Notes: generated from the letters alone by a model not told the origin. 15,262 nt of DNA from Amoebophrya sp. AT5.2 (GCA_005223375.1 RXOD01005222.1:1-15262); one strand, 5' to 3'. Counted from the stretch's first letter, positions 1 to 9,700 are shown. Translations and numbers: made by a program.

Positions 1-903
1 TTTCTTTCCATCTTTGCTAAATATGATACGAGCACGCGTGATGGGTGGCAATATAATTAGACGCGATGGGTCAGGATAAATTTCTTTCGACGTGCAGCGA
101 TCCACTTTCGTGAAGAGTCAGAGAGATCCGTGCAGATCTTCAGAGTCGTCTGCTGATCGTGGTCGTGACGCCGTTGGTTGGGGGCATTTCGGTGGCAGCG
201 TCCCGGTTGGGACGTAATTAATTCGCCGGTTAAAGTTGGGGGATCGAAAGGAAGATGTGATAAAATCCCCTTTAAGAGGAGTGGGCAAACCGTTGCAAAT
301 TTTGTTTTTGCGAAGTAGACGGTAGTACAATTTTACATGATTCGTGTCGGGAGAAAAGGAGCGAAGCGCGCCGTTGCACACCTAGAACCTCTGTTCGCGT
401 TCTTTCCTCGAGTTTTTTTTTTCGCTTAGTTCTCAGAGTACACGTCGTGTGTCAGGTCGAAGCCCGTTCTTCTGACCGTTGCTTTTTTTCCTGGTCCCAT
501 CTGGGCGTGATTTTTTTTTTCGCTACCAGAAAATGAAGTGTGTAGACGCGCCGTGCTGGGTGGTTGCAGGACGCTGTCGAGGACGACGGAAATTGTGGTG
601 CAGCATGTCACTTCTTCACGTCAAAACGTTTTCCCAGCTTCGTCTGTCTCCCCATGTAACACCACGACTACAACCACCTCACACCCAGATTCATTTCGAA
701 CAAGGCAACAATTTTTCAATTTGTCGTAGATCTTTCAAAGTTTAGAAGTTTCGTTCGACTATTTTGGTGCAGCTGGCTCTTATCGAGAATCTGTTCGCTT
801 CGGGCGTTCATTTCAAGCTGTCGGAGCTTGAGTGTGAGTCGGAGGTTGTGGCTTGGATTTGGTCGCTGATCAGGTGACCGGGCGGGCATCGAGGTAACAT
901 ACG
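1..903. other. 5' flank / probable 5'UTR of the transporter gene, no supported gene
   Basis: No convincing coding region was found on either strand; short open frames here are not recognisable as proteins. The stretch is richer in A+T than the exons and has pyrimidine-rich runs, including T tracts near 413-422, 484-489 and 510-519. Several ATG triplets (for example near 479, 538 and 605) would be upstream start codons if this were transcribed leader. The in-frame stop TAA at 895-897 closes the frame just before the chosen start at 904. The 8-mer CCGTTGCA, which also lies at the end of the intron-5 element, occurs at 290-297 and 371-378 without the rest of the repeat. Promoter and trans-splice acceptor positions cannot be placed. 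Confidence 0.5.
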
Positions 904-3900
904 ATGTCGAGCGGCCATAAGATGAACAGGGGTGCCGGGAACAAGGCCTCCGGGTCTAAGCACGGCAAGAAGGAGGAGGAGGCCGATAAGGGTCTCGTGC
1001 TCTCCAAGGGCGCCCTTATGGCTCGCAAGATGAAACTGTTCAACTTGGGCTCGCGCATGAATCTGGCCGGAATACTGGACGCGGACTTGTACCCCGCCGC
1101 CATTTGGAGCGTCGAGGAGAATGTGCACCAGATGATCGGGCACGAACAGTCCTCGGTGAAGTCGAAAAATTCCGGGGCCAAGCGGCGGATAAAGCCGCAG
1201 GGCTCCTCCCAGTCCGGTGACGGGGACGAGGCGGACGATGGCATTCGGCAGGAGATGCTGCGCCGGCGCACGACGCAGAAGGGCTCCGAGATCGCGGCGG
1301 AGCAAACGAAGAAAACGCAGGGAAAGCTGCCGCTGAAGTCCCTGCTGCTGTACGCGATCGCTATGGGAGGCTTCACGGGGCTCCGGTTTGCGAAGTCGGC
1401 AGTGATGAAGAAGTTCTACACCGATGACTACCCGAAAGCGAACATCGGAATGATGGCCATGTTCCTCGTGCTGGGAGTGCTTATCGACGCGTTTACAGAC
1501 CCCTGGTTCGCCCGGATCACGGACAACTGGGTCTCGCGCCAGGGCCGCCGAAAGCCCTTCTTCAAGATCTCGATGTGGTACGTCGAACTACGAACCACGT
1601 CGGTCCATTGGTTTTAGTAGCGAGTATGTATTGTTTTTGTAGTAGTACTATGTTTTAGGGCCAGCATCGATGATCATGATCCTCAGCCATATGGTACACT
1701 GGCCCTTTTTGCCCTGAGTCTAGGTCTTGTTTCCCACCTTCGCGTCAAAAATGACTCATTGATTCTTTCACGACGGACACCGTCGCCAGGTTCGTGCCGC
1801 TGGTGTTTTGGCTGGGGTACATGCCACCGGACGCGGGAAGTGTGGTGACGAGCTTCTGGTTCGGGTTCTTCCACATTTTAACCAAGATTGCGGACACGAT
1901 GACCCTGATGCCGCTGGAGGCTTTTGGCAATGAGCTCACGCCGAATTACCACGAGCGAACCCGATTGTGGACCATCGTCTACGCCATCCGCAGTGTACTT
2001 CGAACCTAGTTATATGTACCGATATGACTCAGTTCGAACCTTTGCGGTCAGGTGCTCTCGGCTTACGCGAAGTTGTCGGCCCTCCCCGAGCTGACCAGGA
2101 CAGCGACGCTGCTCCGCGGCCCCTATAGGCCGATGCCGTGCTTTCAAATTTCAACTGTCTTCACAATCACAACAGTTCTTTGCCCTCGTGGCGGTTATGT
2201 TTGTCACCGCGAAGTGGGGTCCCGATTGCGGCGGCACTGCCGACGACGGGTGCCTCTCCCTCGGCTTCAACACGGTGTTGTTTGCGCTGCTGTTTTTCTG
2301 TTTGCCGCTGCATTTTCTGATGAAGTGCGTGCCGGAGCGCGACTACCGACTGAGCGAGAAGTACTTGGAGAACGTGAACACGGGCGGGCTGTTTTCGGAC
2401 GAGAGTGTGGCGACGAACGTGCGGCTGCTGTTGCTGGAGCTGAAGGAGCTTTTTCTGGGGCAGAGCGACTGGGTGCCGAAAGACCAGCTGGACGAGTTGG
2501 GCAACCCCATCGAAGGTGCGAAGAAGGCCGCGGTCAAGAAGGACGCGGGGGCGGCCGCGTTAAGTACACAGGCGAAGACGGAGCAGGGGGGTCTCTCGTC
2601 ACAGGCAAAAGAGGCCGTGGCTGCCGCGACCGCGAACGCTTTCCAAGGGGACGCGGAGTCCAAGCAGAAAAAGAACGAGAACAAGGCTAAGGGTAAGAAA
2701 GAGCGCTTTGATTCATCGGAAAGTAAGCGGATGGACTTTTATTTAGCAATCGCAGCGCATCGCATCGCAACAGAACAATGAACAGGTCTCAATTGTTGCC
2801 GGCGGCGCACGAAGGCTCATGAGTTTTGTACTACGGACGTGATTCCGAGTTTTATCTCCACCGCTTTGAACGAGCCGTTTCGTATCCTCTTGGTCGCGGA
2901 GTGCGTGGAGGCCGCGGGTGTCAAGTTTCCCTACGCGGTGCTCCCCTACGTGTTTACCTGGGTGGTTGGGGAGGACAACTATGAGTCCGAGAAGGGGTTC
3001 TCGACTGTGTTCGCAATCATGATCATCATGTCGATGCTCTCCTTGCCGTTCTGGCGCTTTTTGATGCGGAAGCTGGGGAAGTTCCGCGCGTTCTGGATCG
3101 GGTCGGTTCTGTACGTGGCCGTCTGGCTGATCAAGCCCATGTTCTACACCTACGGCGCCCCGCTGAAGACACTGATGATGGAGGGGGCGATCTGGGGCTT
3201 TCTCCACGGCACTCTGTGCATGTTCAACTCGGTGCAGAACGAGGTGATTGAGTACGACCAGTTCCTGTCCGGCCAGCGGCGCGAGGCGCAGTTTACCATG
3301 ATGAAGGAGTTCGTGCCCATATGCAACGGAAACTTGTCTCTGTCCCCGTATTGCTTCAGTTTTCGCGGACTCTTTGAGTCTGTCTTTAAGTCTGCTTTCG
3401 AGTCTGGAGCGAGAACGCTCCGCAAGCGGCTTGGCCTACACAACATGTCGCAGAAACTAGTCAAGCCAAATAGGCCTACACAACATGTCCCCAAAACGCG
3501 TCCTGTCCAAATGTTCGAGTCTTTATCTGTCCCCCCCTATGAGTCCGTGGGCTCTCACCCAAATTGAGGAAAAGTGGGGACAGGGACAAGGTTCCGTTGC
3601 ATAGCCCAAGTTCCTGGAGCTGCCGGCCCAGTTCATCCCCTTCGTACTACTACAAGAATTCGGGTACGACCCCACCCTGAACAAAGACGCGGACGGGAAC
3701 GTGGTGAACTGCCCCAACGGAAAGTGCCAGCCGCAGGCGGTCCTGACCGTCATGATGTGGTGCGCGAGCTACGTGCCGGCCATCTTCCTCACCGGCGCCG
3801 TAATCGCAATGCTCTGGTACTAAGCCAAAGTAGGATCGAAATCGATCGAGATGCTGGCAGGAGGAGCTTCTAAGTATGAGAACAGAAGATGTTGAAAAGT

Positions 3901-5830
3901 ATACTACAACTAAATCGCGGCACAAGAAGTGGGAAATGTCCTCTGGCAAGTCCACCAGAACAAAACGAACAGGTTTCCGCTGCGCAACGAGGAGCAGCAC
4001 GAGGCTGTGGTTTCGGGCATCATCGACCACTCGAAGGGACTGGCGGCAGTTGACCCGATTTACGGGCACGTGTGCGAAGCACCCGTCTCGATGATGGAGC
4101 ACCCGGAGGGCGATGTGGAGGATCTGGCGTTTGAGATTCACGAGCGGGAGCAGGAGCTGAAGAGGCGCGACCCCGAGGCCTACGCAGATTTGTGCAAGGA
4201 CGATCTTCTGTCGGAAGATGTGCAAAAAGCCATCTCGATCGCCCAGGGATCCGGGTCGCGATCCATGTCCACGAACAAGATGAAGCGAAACCGACGCGCG
4301 AGCGTGTCGAGCGTGGTAAGAATAAAGCGATTTTTGTGCTGCAGTGGAAGAAGCAGATCGATTTTTTTATGCAGACGCGATCTAGAATAGGTCAGTGTCC
4401 TCCGCGCAGAGGAGGATCGTGGGCGTACAATCTTGTCACTATTTCTTCGGTTGATCAACAGCGCTCCGCGCCCGCGGTAGATTGGTTTCACAATCGCCAT
4501 GTCCAATAGAGAAATTCCTTCAGGCCACCGGTGTTGCGGAGGAGGACCTGAATTTTGCCGCGAGTGCGAACGTGGCCCACGTGCGTGCGCTGCCCATTTA
4601 CGAGACCCGGCTGATGTACTTCTGGCCGACCGAGATTCGCGACTGCTGCATCCTCCGCACGAAGACGGCCGCGAAGCAGGCGCGGTGCCGACGGCGGTCG
4701 CTGGAGATGGGTATGCCAGACGACATGATTAAGGCGGTCACTCAGGAGGAGGCCTGCGGCTACGAGCCGTCGCGCACCCTTCCGCACGACGTGGAGATCG
4801 TGCGCTTCGAAGAGTCGGATGTCGCGGGCGTGGACTTCCAGGGCCTGTTCCACAATCCGCGCAAGGGCATGGTCGTGGGCTGCGTTTTCATGTTGCTCGG
4901 AGCGCTGTTCGTGTTCGTGGACCTGGCGCCGGTGCACCCGATGCTGGCGAGCGGAATGGTGCGCCTGGTCGAGCGTTCCCGGTACGAAGACGAACACCGT
5001 TCGGGACTCGCGCCCTTCGGGCTGGCCGTGATGGGTACCGATACAACTTGTGTTATATTAGTAGGTTCTCACTTCTGGTCCGATGCTCTGAATGTCATCT
5101 GATTTAAAAAAAAAAAAACATTCAGTGGTCGTGTAGTCCGTCTCGGTGTCTCTAGTTGCAATCTGCTCTTCAAATGTTTTTGTGTGTTCACCAGGTGCTG
5201 CGCTGTTCTACTTCTGGTACTCGATGCAGCGCTACGAGGCCGCGATGTCGTTGTGGTACGAATACGTCTTGCACTACGACGTGAGCAAGGACAAGAAGCG
5301 CCGCGCCAAGGAGAAGCTGGACGAGCAACAAGCCGTGGATCTGAGGGATCTGAAACGACAGGTCTTCATGGTCCTCAATTTCTATGACTCCTTCACCATG
5401 GGCAACCGCGAAAAGACCTCTGCCTGGCACCAACTCAAAAACTTCTGGAAGACACCCAGAATCTACAGCGCCACAAGAATGCCAGAGACCACGGTATATA
5501 TTTTCTTCTTGCAGCCGTGACCAGACTTTCTTTTGAAAGATCGTATGTTGGGACGTGCTGGGCAAAACAAATTGGTCGATGTCTGGTGCGCTAGCTCGCC
5601 TGAAAATACAGTCGTAATCGTAAATTATCAATTGAATCCAAACCCAAACTTAACAGAACATCTTCGAGCACCAAATCTCGGACAAGGCGCCGTCATTGCC
5701 TCTTACGCCAGGCCTGAAGAAGATTAGCGCCGTGAGTATGACGAGCACAAATTCCCATTCGGCAGACTCCTGCCGCGAAAAGCTCTTTACCGCTACCACC
5801 GAAGAAAAAGCAGTCGGTGACGCGGCCTAA
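904..5830 (+). CDS. GPH/MelB-like (MFS_2) cation-coupled transporter, ten exons
   Basis: Proposed exons: 904-1577, 1790-1994, 2052-~2078, 2176-2722, 2786-3312, 3605-3816, 3973-4315, 4512-5034, 5195-5493, 5657-5830, giving about 1,176 residues. ATG 904 is the first after in-frame TAA 895. Family marks seen: FYTDD at residues 171-175, the IDAFTDP motif with D195 and D199 (matching the MelB cation-site Asp pair), the RQGRRKPF loop, ELTPNYHERTRL, and EVIEYDQFLSGQRREAQF near residues 637-654. Several hydrophobic segments fit a two-half MFS fold, the last before LWFPLRNEEQ near 730. Known for the family: symport of sugars or related solutes with Na+ or H+. Odd points: a 140-residue hydrophilic N-terminus, a long Lys/Ala-rich central loop (about 350-500), and a C-terminal extension of about 445 residues with two more hydrophobic segments (MVVGCVFMLLGALFVFVDLA and FGLAVMGAALFYFWY). 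Substrate and membrane are unknown. The family call is firm; the exon 3/4 junction and the exon 4 end are uncertain. Confidence 0.82.
1578..1789 (+). other. intron 1 of transporter gene (GT-AG, 212 bp)
   Basis: The donor GTACGT follows ATG-TG and the acceptor CAG precedes GTTCGTG. Joining gives ...KISM-W-FVPLVFWLGYMPP, which restores the expected third membrane segment after the RRKPF loop. Phase 2. Read-through would hit a stop at 1615. No terminal inverted repeat is seen. Confidence 0.85.
1995..2051 (+). other. intron 2 of transporter gene (GT-AG, 57 bp)
   Basis: The donor GTACTT follows codon AGT and the acceptor GGTCAG precedes GTGCTCTCG; phase 0. The intron is very short and carries TTCGAACCT twice as a direct repeat (1999-2007 and 2033-2041). 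Its first 11 bases match the start of intron 1 at 10 positions. Confidence 0.8.
2079..2175 (+). other. intron 3 of transporter gene, donor unresolved
   Basis: The coding frame changes between VLSAYAKLS (from 2052) and FFALVAVMFVTAKW (from 2176). The acceptor CACAACAG ending at 2175 is preceded by a pyrimidine-containing AT-rich stretch and looks real. No GT in the right phase gives a credible donor. A GC donor at 2079 (TCG then GCCCTCC) keeps phase 0; a GA donor at 2088 would also keep phase. The start given is therefore a best guess. Confidence 0.45.
2723..2785 (+). other. intron 4 of transporter gene (63 bp; alternative donor 30 bp upstream)
   Basis: The acceptor AACAG ending at 2785 followed by GT gives the frame leading into RRRTKAHEFCTTDVIPSF, the start of the C-terminal transporter half. 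Two donors with identical phase 1 fit it: GTAAGC at 2723 (63 bp intron) and GTAAGA at 2693 (93 bp intron). The choice adds or removes ten residues of the hydrophilic central loop. Confidence 0.65.
3320..3347 (+). repeat. left terminal inverted repeat of introner
   Basis: 28 bp, beginning TATGCAACGG and ending CTGTCCCC. It pairs with 3576-3603 with two mismatches (positions 13 and 20 of the repeat). Confidence 0.9.
3406..3421 (+). repeat. perfect 6-bp hairpin with AGAA loop inside the introner
   Basis: GGAGCG, loop AGAA, CGCTCC. It is a short self-complementary structure in the middle of the element; no function is implied. Confidence 0.6.
3433..3489 (+). repeat. 17-bp direct repeat pair inside the introner
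   Basis: GGCCTACACAACATGTC occurs at 3433-3449 and again, identically, at 3473-3489, 40 bp apart. The copies flank a short AT-richer spacer that also contains GCCAA, complementary to TTGGC just upstream. Confidence 0.9.
3576..3603 (-). repeat. right terminal inverted repeat of introner
   Basis: 28 bp, beginning GGGGACAGGG and ending CCGTTGCATA. It is the inverted partner of 3320-3347. Its terminal A joins the G of the duplicated target to make the 3' splice site AG. Confidence 0.9.
3817..3972 (+). other. intron 6 of transporter gene (GT-AG, 156 bp)
   Basis: The donor GTACTA follows CTC-TG and the acceptor AACAG precedes GTTTCCGCTG. Joining gives GAVIAMLW-FPLRNEEQHEAVVSG in phase 2. Without splicing, a TAA at 3821 would end the protein just after this hydrophobic segment. 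No terminal repeats are seen. Confidence 0.85.
4316..4511 (+). other. intron 7 of transporter gene (GT-AG, 196 bp)
   Basis: The donor GTAAGA is the most standard in this gene. The acceptor ATAGAG ends at 4511; phase 0. The join is RRASVSSV to KFLQATGVAEED. The intron contains T-rich tracts and a small TCCTC/GAGGA hairpin near 4398-4415. Confidence 0.78.
5035..5194 (+). other. intron 8 of transporter gene (GT-AG, 160 bp)
   Basis: The donor GTACCG follows ATG-G and the acceptor TTCACCAG precedes GTGCTGCG. Joining restores FGLAVMG-AALFYFWY, a continuous hydrophobic segment, in phase 1. The intron contains an A13 tract near 5106-5118. Confidence 0.87.
5494..5656 (+). other. intron 9 of transporter gene (GT-AG, 163 bp)
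   Basis: The donor GTATAT follows ACG and the acceptor TTAACAG ends at 5656. Phase 0 joins RMPETT to NIFEHQISDKAPSLPLTPGLKK. The final exon then runs 57 codons to TAA at 5828-5830. The last exon has no family match, so this join rests on splice signals and the open frame. Confidence 0.7.
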
Positions 5831-6740
5831 TCGTTAAGCCACTAGGTAGTGCGTTTAAGCCACTAGTTTTCGATGCACTCCACGCAGCTCTCTGTGGTCC
5901 TCTCCAAAGTGAATCATCGAAGGGATTTGCATTCGAAATTACCATCAGAGTAGAGACTACACCGCCTCACATGCAGAGTTTGCTTAACCGAATCTGGGTA
6001 CAAGAAACAAGTGAAGGTAGGATAGTATATCACTGTGAACAGACAACTTAGACTTTTTCCAATGAAGAGTTTCAACATCAAAATTAACACTCGAGCAGAA
6101 TGCAAAAAAGAAAAACACAGGTTAACCTAGCTATCATGATGAGCGAGTAATAAACAGGCACAGCGGGGAAGGGGATGAACATAAGAAAGTAGAAACCAGC
6201 TTTAGATATTGTGATTAGGCATTCAGATGAATCCATCGTAAAGTACGAGAGTAACAAGCAAGTCGCATCTGGATACCTGCAGTGGAACGAAGTATCGTGC
6301 TTTCTACAGGCGGTAAGCAGGACACGGGCCTAGTGGCGCAGAAGACAGATCCTTTGATACAGAGACACAAAGAATGCGTGTCGAAGCTCCGAAGACTTCA
6401 GTGTCAGTTCCTCTTTCTTCTTGTTGAAAGGCAAAGAGTATCCAAAAAAAAGCCCCGTGCACGAACTGCTCCGAGCGGTGGTTGCGCATTTCGGTGCTTT
6501 CGCCTGACGGATAAATGTTCTTGACCACTGTAATTATGTGTCTTTTCATGCGGGCACTGACTTGTTGTTCCCATTTCTTTCTTGGTCCGCCTTCTTCTCG
6601 ATCTCGGCGTGCCGTAAGCTCATCTGTAGGGGCGCACGGGTGGCTCGTGGTCTCGGATTGGATGTGAACTTGTATAACCGCTACCGTCGCGGAAGCGCAT
6701 CCCGTCTCGCCACATCCTCCCATCACCAGAAGAAAGTAAG
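5831..6740. other. intergenic region between transporter and PIKfyve genes
   Basis: No supported gene on either strand; the open frames here are short or are antisense shadows of the next gene. The left part is visibly more AT-rich than the exons. It should contain the 3'UTR of the transporter gene and the 5'UTR of the kinase gene, but no polyadenylation signal, terminator or promoter motif can be called. A 12-bp repeat lies just after the stop codon. Confidence 0.55.
5834..5866 (+). repeat. two-copy 12-bp direct repeat TTAAGCCACTAG
   Basis: Identical copies at 5834-5845 and 5855-5866, a 21-bp period, start four bases after the transporter stop codon and so probably lie in its 3'UTR. No function is recognised. 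Confidence 0.8.
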
Positions 6741-9700
6741 ATGTTGGCGACTGCGGGTGAGTACAGTAGTCGGCAGCGCGACGACCCCGTCTGGGTCCCC
6801 GACGACAAGAGCGTTTACTGTTTTCGGTGTGGGGTGCGGTTTTCCTTCTTCGTCCGAAAGCACCACTGCCGTTCTTGCGGTAATATTTTTTGCGGCAAAT
6901 GCACGGAGCATCGGGTGCAGAACCTCCGGCGCGAGGAGGAAAGTTCGCGCGTCTGCGACTACTGTCGGTTGCAGTTGGTGGGGCCGGTGCCGGGCCGGGG
7001 CGGCATTGGGGGCGCGGCGCGACCAGGAGCCGGGGAGCCGGGCGGCGCATCCCCATCCGCCGGTGATGGCCAGGGGGTCGGCGGGCCCCCTGGGAGCGGC
7101 GCGCCAAGTTCTGCAGGACACCACCCGCGACAGATTTTCGGGGGAGGTAGCGGTTTCACGGCGAGAGGCGGCAACCAGCTGTTCGGCCCCAGTGCTTCGA
7201 GCGGTGCGTCCGCGAGCGATGGTCCAGCGGCGCAGCAGCGAAGCCACTACCTGTCGTCGGCCTATGGAGAGAGGGCAGTGGCACAGCTGATCCACGGCGT
7301 TTTCCACAACTGCCGCACCCGGGGATTGCTGAAGCTGGGAGCGGGCCCGTGCGCTGGGAAGCACTACGACGCGGAGCTCGTATACGTTCTGTGCCAGCTC
7401 GCCGAAGTCGTCGTCGCGAGGGTAGCCATGGCGCCGGCGCTGGCGAGCGACCTGAAACGGCTGTGGTTTCCGCCTCCCCCAATAGCGAGCAGCGTCAGCG
7501 CCCGACGGACGAGCGCTGGCACTGGCGTCGGAGGGGAACCGAACGCGAACGCGGCGCCGATGAATAGCCGGACGAATGTGATCGTGGGCGCGGACTGTGT
7601 GGGCGGGCAGTGCTTCGGAAACTCGCTGCCGCTTGCGAACCTGCGCGAGGAGCGGCTGCGGGATAGCTGCGTGCGAGGGAACGACATTTTGCAGTACGTT
7701 AAGGTCAAGCAGTGCAAGGCCCGCGAACAGCTGAGCCACGTGCGCGACTCCGTAGTGCTGGAGGGGTATGCAATGACGCACAACGTGAGGGCGCCGTGGC
7801 CATCGGCTTCTGCGGGTGGTGACAGCGCTGGCGGTGGCGGCCCCGCACCGGCTTCGCTGAAGGGCAGGGGCGGCGCCCGCGCAGGTCCTGCACAACTACC
7901 GGTAGAGCCAGAGGCGCCCCCCCCTTCGAGTTTTGACGCGGGGTTGCGGTTCTTCGGAGCACCTGGCGCCCGGGGCGAGGACGTTCTCGCAACTGCGTCG
8001 GAGACCGCGCGGAACCGATCGCCGGCGGGAGACCACGACGCCGCAGCAGGAGGAGGGAGCAGATTTTCGTCGTCCATCCGGTCGCCAGTCGGAGGGGGCA
8101 CGACTGCTGAGCCAACCCAGAGGCGGATCATGCTCCTGGGTCACGGAGCGCTCGACTTTCAAAAGGATCTGCTGATTTCCCTGGACGTGCTGCGCACCCA
8201 GCGAGAGGAGCACTTCCTAACTTTTGCGAACAAAATTTTGGAGTACCGGCCTGACATCGTTGTGTGCGAAACCGGAGGACTCGTCGCGCGCGAAGTCGAG
8301 GAGATTCTCTCGCACGCACAGGTCGTTTTTCTCAAGGACGTCACCAGCAGAAGCCTCCAGTTCCTCAGCCGGATCACAGGCGCCCCCATTCTCCCGGCAG
8401 CAACCGCGTATTCGGAACTCTGCCGCGGGAGCGCGGCGCAGCTGCTGGGCACGCTGCGTGATTTCAGAAGCGTCGAGGTCGTTGGCGATCTCGTTTGTTC
8501 TGACACCCGCAAGGTGGACGAACCGGCAGACGGTCGGAGCGAGAAGAAGGAGGCGGACCACATTAACGACGAAGACCTGTCCTCGGAAGATAGTGCAGAA
8601 GAGGATATGATGTCACACAACGAGGATACTCCGAACGTAGAGGAGGGTGGGTGCGTAGACGTCGGCGCAGCGGTGCAGGCGCTGTTCTACGGAAGCCTCG
8701 TGCCGTTGGACGACGACATGCCGCTCAACCCGTTCGAGGGAAGGCGTGCCCGTCGCCAGCGACGCAAAGACCAGAGGGCTCGGCAGTACGAGCGAGCCGG
8801 TTCTGGTGCAGCAGCTTCGACGGCACTTCGGTCCACACTGTGCGTTTTTGACACCAGCGGCGCGCAGCCCTGTCGCGGCATCACAATCTACTTGACGCAC
8901 GATCGCGCGGAGGAGCTGCCCGTGGTGAAAGAGGTTTTGCAGTGGGCGATACGCTTTGCACACGCTCTACACGTGGAGGGCCTGTACCTTTATGAGCAGC
9001 TTCGCAACGACGAGATCCTCACCGGAAGTTTGAGACCCGGGCTGGCTCTAGCAGCCCCTTCAGCGGGACACCTCGCTTCTAACGGTGCCGAGGAGGAAGA
9101 TGGTGGGCCGGAAAGTGTCGAAGCGCAAGTGTCCTCCGACGCTGGTCTCAGCCGATCATCATCGAAAAGTGGGGATCCGGAAACCAGCTTGCCGACCCGG
9201 ACAGCAGAGTCGGAACATGGCTTGCAGACGTCCGGAAAGAACGGCCACTCGCCGGGCCCCGCGACGCGACGAGGAGCTGGTGCTACATCCTTAGAGAGCA
9301 AATTTTTTGTCGCAGTAGAGTCGGCCCGCCAGACACCTGTCTCCGACCACGCGGCCCTGGCCTTTCTCGCTTGCCTGGCCTCGGCGCGCTTTGACGCGCA
9401 CAATGCGGGGCAGATCGCGAGACGCTTGCGGCCGCTCGCTTCTCCGCAGCAACTAGCGGCGCCGGAATTTGCGTTCGACTTCGCATCGTCGCAGCGGCTG
9501 CCCGTCGCGATTTTCCTCATCAACCCGGAAGACAGTGCCGGGCTGGACGGTGACGTCTGTTTCAGTGTTTTGTCGACCTATGCAACCGACTTGACGTTTG
9601 AGCCGCGGAAGCCGCCGCGGACTTTGGTTGACGGCAGAAGCCTCCGGCCGCGAGCTGCGCTCCAGCAAGATGAAGTAGAGCGAAAGAAGCCGCGTCTTCG

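Larger units (their letters stand above)
3320..3603 (+). mobile_element. introner: 284-bp TIR element with GCCCA target-site duplication
   Basis: The left end TATGCAACGGAA... (3320-3347) and the reverse complement of the right end (3576-3603) match at 26 of 28 positions. GCCCA flanks both ends directly (3315-3319 and 3604-3608), as expected for a target-site duplication. The interior has no coding capacity that I recognise, so this would be a non-autonomous, MITE-like element. Introners with inverted repeats and target duplications are known from dinoflagellate and some algal genomes; membership of a particular family cannot be judged here. Strand is given as the host gene strand. Confidence 0.88.
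3313..3604 (+). other. intron 5 of transporter gene, formed by an introner element (292 bp)
   Basis: The donor GTGCCC follows TTC at 3312 and the acceptor CATAG ends at 3604. Splicing joins ...FTMMKEF to PKFLELPAQFIPFVLLQEFGYDP in phase 0. Almost the whole intron is the inverted-repeat element at 3320-3603; only seven 5' bases and one 3' base lie outside it. Upstream-frame translation stays open until TGA at 3565-3567, so the insertion does not interrupt the frame at once, but the resulting peptide does not resemble the family. Confidence 0.85.

Noticed and set aside
290..378. Two copies of CCGTTGCA resembling the introner's terminal sequence
   Set aside because: The match stops after eight bases, both copies have the same orientation, and no partner end or duplication is visible. 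A second element cannot be supported.
750..775. Possible relic of a dinoflagellate spliced leader (ATTTTGG followed by CAG) upstream of gene 1
   Set aside because: Only about seven bases match in a row; the rest of the leader is absent, so chance is enough.
5106..5118. A13 tract as a sign of a retroposed poly(A) tail
   Set aside because: It lies inside a well-supported intron, with no flanking duplication or retrocopied sequence.
6730..6775. GTAAG just before the kinase ATG and GTGAGTACAG just after it, suggesting a 5' intron and a different start
   Set aside because: No upstream exon with sensible coding in the required phase was found, and the ATG at 6741 gives a complete FYVE domain without splicing. 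It remains a possibility for the 5'UTR only.
6723..7895. 390-codon open frame on the minus strand opposite the FYVE end of the kinase gene
   Set aside because: GC-rich shadow of the kinase frame with Arg/Ala/Pro-rich, domain-free translation; the + strand carries unmistakable FYVE motifs.
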